This document shows, piece by piece, positions 37,656 through 47,971 of a stretch of DNA of 64,000 nucleotides. The first letter of the stretch is position 1. Each line of letters starts with the position of its first letter. A program made the position numbers and the translations under genes. The notes below the pieces were generated by a model. It ran no database searches, was not told where the DNA came from, and saw only the letters and a list, made by a program, of their open reading frames with translations. The stretch is taken from the NCBI GenBank assembly GCA_035581425.1, contig DATJVP010000058.1:18086-82085 (forward strand), given 5' to 3'. The stretch comes from DASZHJ01 sp035581425 (GTDB lineage Bacteria; Pseudomonadota; Alphaproteobacteria; ATCC43930; CGMCC-115725).

Positions 37656-39110
37656 ATGCTGACCACCCATCCCTACGACGACGATCATCTGCGCGAGGAG
37701 TGCGGCGTTTTCGGGGTCTTCGGACACCCGGAGGCGGCGGCGCTGGCGGCGCTCGGCCTCCATGCGCTGCAGCATCGCGGCCAGGAAGCGGCGGGGATCG
37801 TCGCCTTCGACGGAGAGCAGTTCCATGCGCATCGCGGCATGGGACACGTCGGCGACATCTTCAGCTCGCCTGAGGTGATGGGACGGCTCACGGGCCATTC
37901 CGCGCTAGGGCATGTCCGCTACGCCACGACCGGCGAGGTCGCGATGCGGAACGTGCAACCGCTCTTCGCGGATTTCGAGTTCGGCGGCCTCGCGATCTGC
38001 CACAACGGCAATCTCACCAATTCCTATCATCTCCGCCGCCAGCTCGTGCGCCGCGGCAGCCTGTTCCAGTCGACGAGCGACACGGAAGTGATCGTCCACC
38101 TCATCGCGACGAGCCTCAAGAACACGGTCGAGGACCGGATGGTGGAGGCGCTCCGCCAGGTCGAGGGAGCCTATTCGCTGGGCGCGCTCACGCAGGACGG
38201 GCTCATCGGCGTGCGCGACCCGCTGGGCGTCCGGCCGCTGGTGCTGGGCCGGCTCGGCGAGGCCTGGATCGTCACATCCGAGACTTGCGCTCTCGACATC
38301 ATCGGCGCGGAGTTCGTCCGCGACATCGAGGCAGGCGAGCTCGTCACCATCGACGGGCTCGGCGTTCACACCGACCGCCCCTTCCCCAAGGCGAGGAAGC
38401 GCTTCTGCATTTTCGAGTACATCTACTTCGCGCGCCCCGACAGCATGGTCGAGGGTACCAGCGTCTACGAGGCCCGGAAGCGTATCGGCGCGGAGCTCGC
38501 GCGCGAGAACGGGGTTGACGCAGACATGGTGATCCCCGTGCCGGACTCCGGCGTTCCCGCAGCGATCGGCTACGGGCAAGAATCCGGCCTGCCCTTCGAG
38601 CTCGGGATCATCCGCAATCACTACGTCGGCCGCACCTTCATCGAGCCCACGGACCAGATCCGGCACCTCGGCGTGAAGCTCAAGCACAACGTCAATCGCG
38701 CGAAACTCAAGGGCAAGCGCGTGGTGCTCGTCGACGATTCAATCGTACGCGGCACGACCTCGACCAAGATCGTGGAGATGGTGCGGAACGCGGGCGCGCG
38801 CGAGGTCCACATGCGGATCTCGAGCCCGCCCACCACCAATCCCTGCTTCTACGGCATCGCGACGCCCGAGCGCGAGCAGCTCCTGGCCTCGCATTACGAC
38901 GTGAAGGCGATGGGCAAGTTCATCGGCGCCGACAGCCTCGCTTTCGTCTCGATCGACGGGCTCTACCGCGCGATGGGCGAGCCCGGACGGGATCCCGCGG
39001 CGCCCAAATTCTGCGACGCCTGCTTCACCGGCGACTATCCGATCCCGCTCACGGATCACGAGGCCGGCAAGGTCTCGATCCAGCTCTCGCTGCTCGCGGA
39101 GACCGCCTGA
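37656..39110 (+). CDS. purF: Amidophosphoribosyltransferase
   Basis: Catalyses the first committed step of purine synthesis, PRPP plus glutamine to phosphoribosylamine. The nucleophile Cys is in HLREECGVFGVFGHPEAA after a short propeptide that is normally removed. The glutaminase block includes LGHVRYATTGEVAMRNVQPLFA and ICHNGNLTNS. The PRPP-binding loop is KRVVLVDDSIVRGTTSTKIVEM. The C-terminal cysteines PKFCDACFTGDYP suggest the Fe-S-containing Bacillus-type enzyme. Length is 484 residues. ATG 37656 follows GAGGG at suitable distance; an in-frame GTG sits two codons upstream. Confidence 0.96.
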   Translation: MLTTHPYDDDHLREECGVFGVFGHPEAAALAALGLHALQHRGQEAAGIVAFDGEQFHAHRGMGHVGDIFSSPEVMGRLTGHSALGHVRYATTGEVAMRNVQPLFADFEFGGLAICHNGNLTNSYHLRRQLVRRGSLFQSTSDTEVIVHLIATSLKNTVEDRMVEALRQVEGAYSLGALTQDGLIGVRDPLGVRPLVLGRLGEAWIVTSETCALDIIGAEFVRDIEAGELVTIDGLGVHTDRPFPKARKRFCIFEYIYFARPDSMVEGTSVYEARKRIGAELARENGVDADMVIPVPDSGVPAAIGYGQESGLPFELGIIRNHYVGRTFIEPTDQIRHLGVKLKHNVNRAKLKGKRVVLVDDSIVRGTTSTKIVEMVRNAGAREVHMRISSPPTTNPCFYGIATPEREQLLASHYDVKAMGKFIGADSLAFVSIDGLYRAMGEPGRDPAAPKFCDACFTGDYPIPLTDHEAGKVSIQLSLLAETA

Positions 39111-39114
39111 GACC

Positions 39115-39894
39115 ATGACCGCCGGGAAGGGGCAGCGGCTCCAGGGCCGCATCGCCCTCGTTACCGGCGCGTCGCGAGGCTTGGGCGCGGCGATCGCCAA
39201 ACGCTTCGCCTCCGAGGGGGCGCATCTCATCCTGGTCGCGCGCACGCAAGGCGGGCTCGAGGAGCTCGACGACGAGATCCGCGCCGCGGGCGGCGAGGCC
39301 GCGACGCTGCTCCCGCTCGATCTCCGGGAGCTCGACAAGATCGACCAGATGGGGGCGGCCATATCTCAACGCTTCGGCCGCCTCGACGTGCTCGTGGGGA
39401 ATGCCGCCGTGCTGGGAACTCTCTCGCCGCTGGGACACATCGAGCCCAAGGTCTGGGAGGAGGTCTTGGCGACAAACCTCACCGCCAACTGGCGCCTGAT
39501 CCGCTCGCTCGATCCGCTGCTGCGCAGATCCGACGCGGGCCGCGCGATCTTCGTCACCTGCAGCGCCGCCCGCACGAATACCGCCTATTGGGGCGCCTAC
39601 GCCGCGAGCAAGGCCGCGCTCGAGGCGATGGTGCGGATCTACGCCGACGAGCTCGGCATCACCAAGGCGACGGCGAACCTCGTCGATCCCGGCATCCTCG
39701 CGACCAAGCTCCGCGCCAAGGGATTTCCCGGCGAGGACAAGCTGAAGGTGCCAAAACCCGAGGACGCGACAGAAGCCTTCGTGGCGCTCGCGGAGGCGGG
39801 CTCGCAGGCGAATGGAGAGATCGTGGGTCTTACTTCTTCCGCCGCTCCCTCACCCGGCGCAGCGTTGCCGCGCCGACCCCGAGGGGCGAGGTAG
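39115..39894 (+). CDS. SDR family NAD(P)-dependent oxidoreductase
   Basis: A 259-residue classical short-chain dehydrogenase. The nucleotide-binding TGxxxGxG motif is in IALVTGASRGLGAAIAKRFA. NNAG appears as the variant VGNAAVLG. The catalytic Ser is in TCSAARTNTAYWGAYAASKAALEAM, which also has the YxxxK pair. It follows purF by four bases, so it is probably read with it, although no purine role is known. The pattern resembles the E. coli YciK-like reductases; the substrate is unknown. Confidence 0.88.
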   Translation: MTAGKGQRLQGRIALVTGASRGLGAAIAKRFASEGAHLILVARTQGGLEELDDEIRAAGGEAATLLPLDLRELDKIDQMGAAISQRFGRLDVLVGNAAVLGTLSPLGHIEPKVWEEVLATNLTANWRLIRSLDPLLRRSDAGRAIFVTCSAARTNTAYWGAYAASKAALEAMVRIYADELGITKATANLVDPGILATKLRAKGFPGEDKLKVPKPEDATEAFVALAEAGSQANGEIVGLTSSAAPSPGAALPRRPRGAR

Positions 39895-39911
39895 GTAAGC
39901 GTGGCGATCCC

Positions 39912-41255
39912 TCACTTCTCCGCATAGGGATTCTCGCCCTTGCGCAGCATCATCCGGATCGGCACCCCCGGGAGGTCGAAGTCCTCGCGCATGAGGTGGA
40001 CCAGGTAACTCCGATAGGAGTCCGGGAGGTCGCCGGGCTTCGAGGCGAAGAGCGCGAAGGTGGGCGGGCGGATATTGGCCTGCGTCATATACCGGATGCG
40101 GAGGCGTCGGCCGCTCACCAGCGGCGGAGGATGGCGCGCGAGAGCGCCCGCGAGCCATCGGTTCAAGACGGGTGTCGAGATACGCTTGTTCCAGGTGTCG
40201 TGCGCCTTCAGCACCGCCGGCATCAATTTCTCGACGCCGCGCCCCGTGCGTGCCGATAGCGTCACCGTCGCGATACCCTCGAGCTGCGGCAATGACGTCT
40301 GCAGTCGATCGCGGAGCCGGCCGAGCGCCTGCTGCTTCTCCTCGACGATGTCCCATTTGTTGACGGCGAGGACGAGCGCGCGTCCTTCCTCCGCGACGAG
40401 GCGTGCGATAGTGAGGTCCTGCCGCTCCAGCATCTGCTCGGCGTCGAGCACGAGCACCACGACCTCCGCGAAACGGATCGCGCGGAGCGTATCGGCGACG
40501 GAAAGCTTCTCGAGCTTCGTCTCGACTTTCGGCCGTTTGCGCATGCCGGCGGTGTCTATGAGGCGGAAAGCGCGATCGCGCCAACGCCAGTCGATGCCGA
40601 TCGCATCGCGCGTGATGCCCGCCTCGGGCCCCGTCAACAGGCGTTCCTCGCCGATGAGCCGATTGACCAGCGTCGATTTCCCGACATTGGGACGACCGAC
40701 CACCGCGAGCTGCAGCGGCTTCTCTGCCCCGACGGGCGTCTCCGCCGCAGGAAGAGCTTTATCCTCCAGGAGCGGCCGGAGGGCCGCGTAGAGGTCGGCA
40801 AGGCCCTCGCCATGCTCGGCGGAGATCGCGACGGGCTCACCGAGGCCGAGGGCGTAGGCCTCGTGCACGCCTGCGCTTGCAGCGGCGCTCTCGGTCTTGT
40901 TGGCCACTACGATCGTGGGAATGCCGCGGCGGCGCAGCCGGTCCGCGAAGTGGCGATCGACGGGGGTCACCCCCGCGCGCGCATCGATCAGGAACAGCAC
41001 AGCCCGGGCGCCGTCGAGCGCGCGCTCGGTCTGCGCGCTCATGCGCGCGGCAAGGCTCTCGCGCTCGGCCTCCTCCAACCCCGCGGTATCGAGGACGCGG
41101 AATTCGAGATCGCCGATCCGCGCCTCGCCCTCGCGCCAGTCTCGGGTAACGCCGGGCGTGTCGTCGACGAGCGCGAACCGCCGCCCGACCAAACGGTTGA
41201 ACAGGGTCGATTTGCCGACATTGGGCCGGCCGACGATCGCGACGGTTGCAGTCAT
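39912..41255 (-). CDS. der: Ribosome-associated GTPase Der (EngA)
   Basis: An essential double GTPase in 50S assembly. The first G domain has [20 protein letters not shown] and [10 protein letters not shown]. The second has [45 protein letters not shown] and [11 protein letters not shown]. The KH-like C-terminal domain starts near [20 protein letters not shown]. At 447 residues it is normal. I use ATG 41255, right before [10 protein letters not shown]. It is the last gene of a minus-strand operon with the YfgM-like gene and bamB, the same order as in E. coli. Confidence 0.96.
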   Translation of the reverse strand: MTATVAIVGRPNVGKSTLFNRLVGRRFALVDDTPGVTRDWREGEARIGDLEFRVLDTAGLEEAERESLAARMSAQTERALDGARAVLFLIDARAGVTPVDRHFADRLRRRGIPTIVVANKTESAAASAGVHEAYALGLGEPVAISAEHGEGLADLYAALRPLLEDKALPAAETPVGAEKPLQLAVVGRPNVGKSTLVNRLIGEERLLTGPEAGITRDAIGIDWRWRDRAFRLIDTAGMRKRPKVETKLEKLSVADTLRAIRFAEVVVLVLDAEQMLERQDLTIARLVAEEGRALVLAVNKWDIVEEKQQALGRLRDRLQTSLPQLEGIATVTLSARTGRGVEKLMPAVLKAHDTWNKRISTPVLNRWLAGALARHPPPLVSGRRLRIRYMTQANIRPPTFALFASKPGDLPDSYRSYLVHLMREDFDLPGVPIRMMLRKGENPYAEK

Positions 41256-41286
41256 GCGGTCTTCGCGCCCCACGGGGCGCCCGGCC

Positions 41287-42627
41287 CTAGCGATAGGCGA
41301 TGAGATCGGCGTCCTGAGTCAGAACGTAGAGGATTTTGTTCGCGAGCACCGGCGCCACGTAGCTGCCGTCGGGAAACTCGATGCTTCCAATCGCCTTCCC
41401 CGTATAGGGCGAGACCGCGATTGCGAAGCCGTCCGAGCTCAGCACGATCAGACGATCGCTCGCAAGCACCGGGCCCGACCAATCGAGCTGGCCCTTCTTT
41501 TTCTTCTGGTCCTCGTAGCGCGGCAGGTCCAGCACCCATTTGATGCGGCCCTCCTTGCGTGTCAGGCAGACCAAGTCGCTGTCGTTGGTGAGGACGTAGA
41601 GGAAGTCGCCGGCGACCCAAGGACTGTAGGAGCCGCCAATGTCCTGCTCCCAGATGCGATCGCCGGTGCGCAGGTCGATTGCGACCATACGCCCGCTGTG
41701 GCTGATCGCGAAGACCATGCCGCGGTCGATGATCGGCCGTCCCCGGATGTCCGCAAGCGAGGTCAGGGGATCGAGATTGCGCGAGGAAGCGAGATTGTCG
41801 GTCCAGAGCGGACGGCCGTTCTCCGCGCGAAGCGCGAAGACCTCGCCCGACGAGTATGCGACGACGACGATGTCGCCCTCGACGGCGGGGCTGGCGCCGC
41901 CAAGAAGGCCCGCCGTCTCCGGCAGCCCCTCATGCGTCCAGAGGATGCGGCCGTCATCTGCTGCGAGCACCTCGAGCTGGTTCTCGACGGTAACGACGTA
42001 GACGCGCCCGTCTGCAACCGTCGGCGGCGAGTGCACGGGAGACGGCACCGACTTCCGCCATACTTCCTTGCCGGTCGCGGCATCGAGTGCCAGCACCTCG
42101 GCATAGCCCGTGGAGACGTAGACGCGATCGCCGAGCGCCGCAACGCCGCCGCCGAAGGTCGTGTAATCCGCCTTTTTGGGCTGCGGATCGAAGTTCCAGA
42201 GCTCGCGGCCGGTCGCGGCATCATAGGCACTCACCACGCATTCCGCGTCCATTGCGATGATGCGATTGTTCTCGATCACCGGCGGAGCCATGACCTGTCC
42301 CGTTCGCGAGCTTCCCTCGCCGACGCTCCTGCGCCAGATGCGCTGCACGCTGTCGCCGAGCGCGAGATGCTGCATGGAGTGATCGGGATAGCCTCCGGCC
42401 TCCGGCCAAGCCGGGTTGACCGACGGCCGCGGCAGGCGCACGTCCGTCTCCTGCACCGAGGGATCGGGCTCGAGCTGCCGCTCGAGATTGAGGATCGAGA
42501 CGCGCTTGCCCGGTAGCGGCGTCTTGGTCTCGCCCCCGAAGAGGTCGTCGGTCGCGCTATTGAAGAGATCGCAGCCCGTGAGCGCGAGCAGCGAAAGCAC
42601 AGCGAGCCCACAGAGAAGCCGCCTCAT
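41287..42627 (-). CDS. bamB: BamB-like lipoprotein, PQQ-repeat beta-propeller
   Basis: An outer-membrane lipoprotein of the BAM complex. The signal peptide [18 protein letters not shown] ends in a lipobox (LTGC). The mature chain carries repeated PQQ-type blades such as [45 protein letters not shown] ([16 protein letters not shown]), [13 protein letters not shown] and [13 protein letters not shown]. At 446 residues it is somewhat longer than the E. coli protein because of a Pro-containing stretch before the first blade. Flanking der and the YfgM-like gene support BamB. Confidence 0.92.
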   Translation of the reverse strand: MRRLLCGLAVLSLLALTGCDLFNSATDDLFGGETKTPLPGKRVSILNLERQLEPDPSVQETDVRLPRPSVNPAWPEAGGYPDHSMQHLALGDSVQRIWRRSVGEGSSRTGQVMAPPVIENNRIIAMDAECVVSAYDAATGRELWNFDPQPKKADYTTFGGGVAALGDRVYVSTGYAEVLALDAATGKEVWRKSVPSPVHSPPTVADGRVYVVTVENQLEVLAADDGRILWTHEGLPETAGLLGGASPAVEGDIVVVAYSSGEVFALRAENGRPLWTDNLASSRNLDPLTSLADIRGRPIIDRGMVFAISHSGRMVAIDLRTGDRIWEQDIGGSYSPWVAGDFLYVLTNDSDLVCLTRKEGRIKWVLDLPRYEDQKKKKGQLDWSGPVLASDRLIVLSSDGFAIAVSPYTGKAIGSIEFPDGSYVAPVLANKILYVLTQDADLIAYR

Positions 42628-42643
42628 CGCAATTCTCTCCGGA

Positions 42644-43288
42644 TCACGATGCGAGCGCCGCCGCGACTTCCGCCGCCCGCGCGCGCAGGCTCGAGGGTGC
42701 CGAGAGGTCGTCGGCGAGGCGCTGATAGTCGCTGCGCGCGGCCGCGCGGTCGCCGGCCTTCAGATGCGCGATCGCGGTCACCTCGATCGCGGAAAGGTGC
42801 CAGGGGTTGGCAGCGTCGGTGAGCGGCGCCATCCGGTCGACGATGGCCTGCGGCTGCTCCACGTCGAGCGCATGGAGACCCCAAAGCACCGTCGCGAGGT
42901 TCCGGTAGACGTCGTCGATGTTCGGATCCTTCGCGAGCGCATCGTAAGCGGCGAGCGAGCCCGCGGCGTCGCCCGCCCGCGCCTTCAGCGCCGCCGCCTC
43001 GAAACGCGCGAGCATCGCACGCCCCGCATGGGCGTTCGGCACCACAGCCGTCATCTTTTCGACCGCTTCGGCGGTCTTGCCGTCGCGCGCGAGGTCAAGC
43101 GCGCTCGAGTAGGCGACCTCCTCCGACTGGCGCGACCGCTCGTCCTGGTAGCGCCACCAGGAATAGCCGCCGCTCGCCACGACGATCGCGACCGCCGCCG
43201 CGATCACCAGGCCCCGGTATTTCTTCCAGAGCTTGAGCGCGGCGTCGCGCCTTAATTCCTCATCGACTTCCTGGAAAATATCGCTCAC
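42644..43288 (-). CDS. YfgM-like tetratricopeptide membrane protein
   Basis: A 214-residue protein of the YfgM/ancillary SecYEG translocon type. SDIFQEVDEELRRDAALKLWKKYRGLVIAAAVAIVVASGGYSWWRYQ contains one membrane helix near residue 30, preceded by a positive cytoplasmic side. The periplasmic part is helical and TPR-like (ARFEAAALKARAGDAAGSLAAYDALA). The start is a GTG at 43288 with GGAG seven bases before it; the longer frame upstream is not conserved-looking. The gene heads the operon with bamB and der. In E. coli YfgM links the translocon with periplasmic chaperones. Confidence 0.88.
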   Translation of the reverse strand: MSDIFQEVDEELRRDAALKLWKKYRGLVIAAAVAIVVASGGYSWWRYQDERSRQSEEVAYSSALDLARDGKTAEAVEKMTAVVPNAHAGRAMLARFEAAALKARAGDAAGSLAAYDALAKDPNIDDVYRNLATVLWGLHALDVEQPQAIVDRMAPLTDAANPWHLSAIEVTAIAHLKAGDRAAARSDYQRLADDLSAPSSLRARAAEVAAALAS

Positions 43289-43439
43289 GAACCCGCTCCG
43301 GCACCCAAAACGGGCGCTACCATAGCGGCTCGCTTCCGGCGAGGCAAACCCGGCCGGCGGCACTGGACGAGGCCGCGGAAATCGGGAAGACTGGCGTCAT
43401 GAGCGTCGAAGAGACAGTTTCATAAGGCGGGGGCGGCCG

Positions 43440-43799
43440 GTGGCGACGCTTCTGCGAATACACGATTTCCGGCGCAAAGCCAGGCCCGTCTTCTTCACCC
43501 GCCCAGAACTCAATCAGCTTCTCTCGATGTATAGCCGCCGCGTCATGCGGGGCGAGTGGCGCGACTACGCCATCGACCAGCAGGAGAGCGCCGTACGCTT
43601 CTCGATCTTCCGCCACACGCACGAGCGGCCGCTCTTTGCCGTCGTCAAGTTCGCGCCGGGAACCGGGCGCCACGGCGACTACGCCGTACTGAGCGGCCCG
43701 CAGCGCTTGGCGACGGGCGGCGCTCTCGGTGAGGTGCTGCAGGCGCTCCAACGCCATCTCCCGGCGGCAGAACCCGTCGATATCGAGAAATACCGCTAG
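43440..43799 (+). CDS. DUF2794-type conserved protein
   Basis: A 119-residue soluble protein that I recognise as the alphaproteobacterial DUF2794 type: TRPELNQLLSMYSRRVMRGEWRDYAIDQQESAVRFSIFRHTHERPLFAVVK and the end PAAEPVDIEKYR are characteristic. Function is unknown. The basic, aromatic-rich strand pattern suggests a compact alpha/beta fold. The start is GTG 43440. It is convergent and nearly adjacent to the lipoprotein gene. Family recognition is from memory. Confidence 0.8.
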   Translation: MATLLRIHDFRRKARPVFFTRPELNQLLSMYSRRVMRGEWRDYAIDQQESAVRFSIFRHTHERPLFAVVKFAPGTGRHGDYAVLSGPQRLATGGALGEVLQALQRHLPAAEPVDIEKYR

Positions 43800-43800
43800 C

Positions 43801-44400
43801 TCACCCCTTCTCGGCCTCGGGATATTTGAGCCGGAGCTGCTGGATCAGCTCGTCGGCGAGGATGTCGTTGGGGCCGGGATTGCGCAGCAGCAGCACGTCG
43901 ATGCTCGCGCGCCCCTGCAACCGGCTATAGGGCGTCGCCGGATAGGATTGAGGGGTAGTCGTGCCGACGCTCGGGGGGCGTATCGTGCCTGCCGGTCCGA
44001 CATTGCCGCCGAAAGGCGCGTTGAACTGACTGTCGAAATAGACCGGCTGCGCCGCCTGCTCGACGTTGCTGCTCTGGCTCGTGACGCGGAAGCCTGCAAA
44101 GCCCGCGCTCTCCGCGAGGAGCGCCGCGCGCCAAATCGCGAGATCGAGAGCCTGAATGCGCGCGGCCTCGGCATCGCGGTCGCGCGTCGCCGGCGCGCTC
44201 GAGCTGAGGCGCGAGGGGCCCACGTACGAAACGATGTAACGATCGCCGCCGAGCGCCTCCTCCGAATAGCCGTAGTCGCGGGCCTGCTGGATCGGCGACA
44301 GCAGCGGATATCGCTCGCCCCCGCAGGCTGCGAGCGCGAATACCGCAAGAAGCACGAGAGCCCATGAACAAAGCCTGCCGCTCATCGGGGGGATCGTCAT
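43801..44400 (-). CDS. CC0125/CC1285-like lipoprotein
   Basis: A roughly 199-residue lipoprotein. The signal RLCSWALVLLAVFALAACGG ends in lipobox AAC. The mature part has RDYGYSEEALGGDRYIVSYVGPSRLSS and ARIQALDLAIWRAALLAESAGFAGFRVTSQSS, a layout seen in the Caulobacter CC0125/CC1285 family, whose function is unknown. The C-terminal end is LADELIQQLRLKYPEAEKG. ATG 44400 or ATG 44385 could be the start; open codons further upstream are not plausible. Confidence 0.75.
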   Translation of the reverse strand: MTIPPMSGRLCSWALVLLAVFALAACGGERYPLLSPIQQARDYGYSEEALGGDRYIVSYVGPSRLSSSAPATRDRDAEAARIQALDLAIWRAALLAESAGFAGFRVTSQSSNVEQAAQPVYFDSQFNAPFGGNVGPAGTIRPPSVGTTTPQSYPATPYSRLQGRASIDVLLLRNPGPNDILADELIQQLRLKYPEAEKG

Positions 44401-44530
44401 GGCCAGGTTTGCCCCAGCAGTGTCCGGTTCGCGACAAGGCGCCGTGCGTCCTTCGACGCAGGGCATGCGTTACCTCCGAGCCGCTCGAGGAATTCTCTCG
44501 AAGGTTATTTAGCGGCGCTCGGAGATTTCG

Positions 44531-45895
44531 CTAGCCCCGGCGTGCGGTTTCCAGCACCGCCTCGATTCCGATCCCCATGGCGAGGAGCCGACGGTCCTCG
44601 CCGTGGCGCGCAACCGCCATCAACCCCACGGGTCCCTCGCCCGGACGCTCGATCGGCAGTGTGAGGGCGCAACGGTCCAGGAAGTTGAAGAGCGCGGTGT
44701 TGCGTAGGATCTTGCTGTTGAGGCGCCAGAAGTCCTCGTCCTTTGCGAAGGAGGCGATCGGCGGCGCAACGAGAGGCAAAGTCGGCATCACCAGTGCGTC
44801 GACCTCCGCGCTCTCGCGATCGACGCGGCGAATCAAGTCCGCGCGCTGATGGAGCAGGCGAATGTAGTCGATGGCGGACATCTCGCGTCCGCGCTCGATG
44901 CGCACGCGCACGCGCGGATCGTAGTCGCGGCCCCGGCGCTGCAGCAGCGTCTCGTGCCAAGCGTAGGCCTCGCAGGGCGAGAAGCCGCCCTTGGCGTTGA
45001 TCCCCGCGTATTCCCCGAGCTCGCGCAAGGGGAGCTCGACGATGCGCGCGCCCGTGCGCGAGAGCGCGGAGATCGCGCGCTCGAATGCCGCCGCCACCGG
45101 CGCTTCGAGCTCGTCGAGGACGACCGTCTGGGGAACGCCGAGGCGCAGCGCGCCCGCGGAGACCGCCGCCGGCACCGTCGGCGCCTCGCCCGCCATCACC
45201 GCATCCGTGAGCGCGCAGCAGGCGACGGAGACGCCGATCGGGCCGATGGAATCGAGGGTAGTCGAGAGCGGTGTCGCGCCCTCGCGCGGCACGCGGTACT
45301 GCGTTGGCTTCAAGCCCGCGAGACCGCAGAAGGCCGCGGGGATACGCACGGAGCCGCCGGTATCGGTGCCGATCGCGACTGCGGCCATGCCGTCCGCAAC
45401 CGAGATCGGCGCCCCCGAGGAGGAGCCGCCGGGGATACGCGCGCGGTCCCAGGGATTTCCGGGCGTACCGTAATGCGGATTGATGCCGACGCCGGAGAAG
45501 GCGAATTCCGTCATGTTGGTGCGGCCCATCAACACCGCCCCTGCCGCGCGGAGCCGCGCCACGATCGGCGCATCCGCCCTAGCGGGCGGCGCGTCGTCGA
45601 GCGCCTTGGAGCCCGCGCGCGTCTGCTCGCCGGCGACGTCGAAAAGGTCCTTGATCGAGACGGGAATGCCCGCCAGGGGCGAGGCAACGTAGCCGGAGGC
45701 GCGAAGCTTGTCCTGAGCCTCGGCGGCGGCGCGCGCGCTCTCGGCGTAGACCTTGACGAAGGCGCGCTTGCCCTCACCCGCGGGGTCGGCGATGCGCTGA
45801 AGCGCCGCCTCCACGAGGGCGCGGCTCGTCGTTCGTCCGGCCGCGAGGTCGGCGGCGAGCTGTTGCAGGGTCGGGCGGCGAGCAGCGACGGACAT
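44531..45895 (-). CDS. Amidase (amidase-signature family)
   Basis: A 454-residue AS-family hydrolase with the Ser-cisSer-Lys triad. Lys lies in LAGIPVSIKDLFDVAGE, and the Gly/Ser-rich signature is RIPGGSSSGAPISVADGMAAVAIGTDTGGSVRIPAAFCGLAG, containing the nucleophile. Members hydrolyse varied amides; this could also be an allophanate- or mandelamide-type enzyme. No GatB or GatC lies next to it, so it is less likely to be a transamidosome subunit. It stands alone on the strand, divergent from the EamA exporter. Confidence 0.88.
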   Translation of the reverse strand: MSVAARRPTLQQLAADLAAGRTTSRALVEAALQRIADPAGEGKRAFVKVYAESARAAAEAQDKLRASGYVASPLAGIPVSIKDLFDVAGEQTRAGSKALDDAPPARADAPIVARLRAAGAVLMGRTNMTEFAFSGVGINPHYGTPGNPWDRARIPGGSSSGAPISVADGMAAVAIGTDTGGSVRIPAAFCGLAGLKPTQYRVPREGATPLSTTLDSIGPIGVSVACCALTDAVMAGEAPTVPAAVSAGALRLGVPQTVVLDELEAPVAAAFERAISALSRTGARIVELPLRELGEYAGINAKGGFSPCEAYAWHETLLQRRGRDYDPRVRVRIERGREMSAIDYIRLLHQRADLIRRVDRESAEVDALVMPTLPLVAPPIASFAKDEDFWRLNSKILRNTALFNFLDRCALTLPIERPGEGPVGLMAVARHGEDRRLLAMGIGIEAVLETARRG

Positions 45896-46092
45896 GCGCT
45901 TCCTCTTGCAGTGCGAAAGGGAGGCCGAGCAAACACCGCGGCGCGGTCGCTGGCAAGTAACGAGCGGGCGATAGCGGCAATGTTAAAGCGATGCTAACCG
46001 CATCCGGCGAGGTCCGCAGGGCTGGGCTGCAGGGATTGCGCTGGGCGCGCGCCATCGCCTGGCTGAGGATATCCCCACGCCCAGGGGGCCCC

Positions 46093-47022
46093 ATGTCCAG
46101 AACGGTGATGCCGGTGCCGAGCCGGGAGGAGATTCGGCGCGGCATCCTCCTCATGATCGCCTCCGTCTTCGTCTTCGCGCTGGTGAACGCCCTCGTGAAG
46201 TATCTCGAGGACGACTATCCCGTGGGCGAGGTCGTTTTCTTCCGCAGCATCTTTTCGCTCCTGTTCTCGCTCGGCCTGCTCGCGCGGAATGGCGGGCTCC
46301 AGTCGCTGCGCACCAATCGGCTCACCGAGCACGTCGGCCGCGGCACGCTGCAGTTCATCTCAATGGTCTGCATCTTCATCGCCTATCACTGGATGCCGCT
46401 CGCCGACGCGGTCGCGATCACATTCTCCTCGCCTCTCTTCCTCACGGTGCTCTCGATCCCGATCCTCGGCGAGAAGGTCGGGCGCCACCGTTGGGGCGCG
46501 GTGCTCGTGGGATTCATCGGCATCCTCATCATGGTGCGGCCGGGAGAGGGCGTCTTCTCGCTGGGGGCCCTCCTTGCGCTCGTCAATGCGGGCCTGAGTG
46601 CCTCGGTAACGATCGCGCTCCGTCGCATGAGCCTCACCGAGCGGCCGGTGACGCTCGTCACCTACCAGGCGATCGTCGCGAGCGTGCTGAGCATCGCGGC
46701 GGTGCCCTTCGGTTGGGTCACACCGACTTGGCAGGGCGGGATCGGACTTGCGGCGGTCGGTCTCATCTCCGGTGTCGGGCAGATCCTTTGGACCCAGGCC
46801 TTCAAGCTCGCGCCCGCCGCCGTGCTGGCGCCCTTCAGCTACACCAGCATGATCTGGGCAATTGGGCTCGGCTTCCTCGTCTGGGGCGACGTGCCCACCC
46901 CGCTCCTTCTCCTAGGGGCATTGGTGGTGGTCGCGAGCGGCCTCTACATCCTCTATCGCGAGACCCGCCGCCCCTCGGTCAAGCCCGCGAGCCTCGCGCC
47001 CGCGCCAGGCTCGGACGACTGA
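46093..47022 (+). CDS. EamA/DMT-superfamily transporter
   Basis: An inner-membrane exporter of about 309 residues with ten helices in two EamA halves. The first half begins RRGILLMIASVFVFALVNALVKYLEDDYPVGEVVFFRSIFSLLFSLG. The typical ADAVAITFSSPLFLTVLSIPILGEKVGRHRWGAVLVGFIGILIMVRPGEG closes it. The second half repeats the pattern. Members export amino acids or metabolites; the cargo is unknown. The start is uncertain (ATG 46093 or 46108). Confidence 0.88.
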   Translation: MSRTVMPVPSREEIRRGILLMIASVFVFALVNALVKYLEDDYPVGEVVFFRSIFSLLFSLGLLARNGGLQSLRTNRLTEHVGRGTLQFISMVCIFIAYHWMPLADAVAITFSSPLFLTVLSIPILGEKVGRHRWGAVLVGFIGILIMVRPGEGVFSLGALLALVNAGLSASVTIALRRMSLTERPVTLVTYQAIVASVLSIAAVPFGWVTPTWQGGIGLAAVGLISGVGQILWTQAFKLAPAAVLAPFSYTSMIWAIGLGFLVWGDVPTPLLLLGALVVVASGLYILYRETRRPSVKPASLAPAPGSDD

Positions 47023-47118
47023 TCGTAGTTCTCACTTCATCGTAATGTCTGCGCGCGACGGCTTTTCGCCGGGCACCGGGCGGTGCATAGTCATCGGGCC
47101 CGTCGTGGAGATCGAACG

Positions 47119-47925
47119 ATGCGATTGCGCGGCCTCGCCCTTTTTCTGCTCCTGGCCCTGCCGCTCCCGCAACTCGCGCACGCGCAGGATATGGGCGCCT
47201 GCAACGCGCCGGTTGCGCAACTGCAGGCCCCGGTTCGCTTGGCGGCCTACAGTCCGCTCCTCGCCGCCGCGGAGGCGGAGGTCGGCCTCAGCTATCTCGG
47301 CCATGCGAGCTTCCTCATCACGAGCCCTGCCGGCGTCACCATCGTCACGGACTACAACGGCTTCCTCCGCCCGACGGATCCGCCGAACGTCGTGACCATG
47401 AACCACGCGCACATCATGCATTACACCGACGACATCGATCCCGGCATAAAGCTCGTGCTGCGCGGCTGGGACACCGGCGAAGGCCCGCCGCACTACGACG
47501 TGAAATTCGGGGACGTCCGCATCCGCAACGTCCCCACCAACATCCGCAGCGGCTACGGGACGACGGAGTTCGGCGGCAACTCAATCTTCATTTTCGCCAC
47601 CGGCGATCTCTGCATCGCCCATCTGGGACACCTGCACCACACGCTGACGCCGGAGCATTTGGCGCGGCTCGGACAGATCGACGTGCTGCTGACGCCCATC
47701 GACGGCGCCTTCACGATCGACCAGCACGACATGATCGACACCATCGAGGCGATCCATCCCGCGCTCGTCATCCCCATGCACTATTTCAGCCAGTCCGTGC
47801 TCGACCGTTTCGTCGAGCGCGTGAAGGACCGCTACCCCGTGCATTTCAGCAAAGTCGCGTCCATCACCCTCGCCCGCAGCGACCTCCCGAAACCGACGGA
47901 GGTGCTGGTACTGCCGGGGCATTGA
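47119..47925 (+). CDS. Exported metallo-beta-lactamase-fold protein
   Basis: A 268-residue protein with a signal peptide (RLRGLALFLLLALPLPQLAHAQ). The fold begins VGLSYLGHASFLITSPAGVTIVTDYNG. The metal-binding region is MNHAHIMHYTDD, a His-x-His-x-x-His variant, with later ligands in LCIAHLGHLHHTL and VIPMHYF. It resembles UlaG-like hydrolases, but it is exported rather than cytosolic. The substrate is unknown. It lies 46 bases upstream of the alcohol dehydrogenase on the same strand. Confidence 0.85.
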   Translation: MRLRGLALFLLLALPLPQLAHAQDMGACNAPVAQLQAPVRLAAYSPLLAAAEAEVGLSYLGHASFLITSPAGVTIVTDYNGFLRPTDPPNVVTMNHAHIMHYTDDIDPGIKLVLRGWDTGEGPPHYDVKFGDVRIRNVPTNIRSGYGTTEFGGNSIFIFATGDLCIAHLGHLHHTLTPEHLARLGQIDVLLTPIDGAFTIDQHDMIDTIEAIHPALVIPMHYFSQSVLDRFVERVKDRYPVHFSKVASITLARSDLPKPTEVLVLPGH

Positions 47926-47971
47926 GCTCGATTGGTCGGGGCATCTGGCTGCGGGTGGTACGGGAGGATCG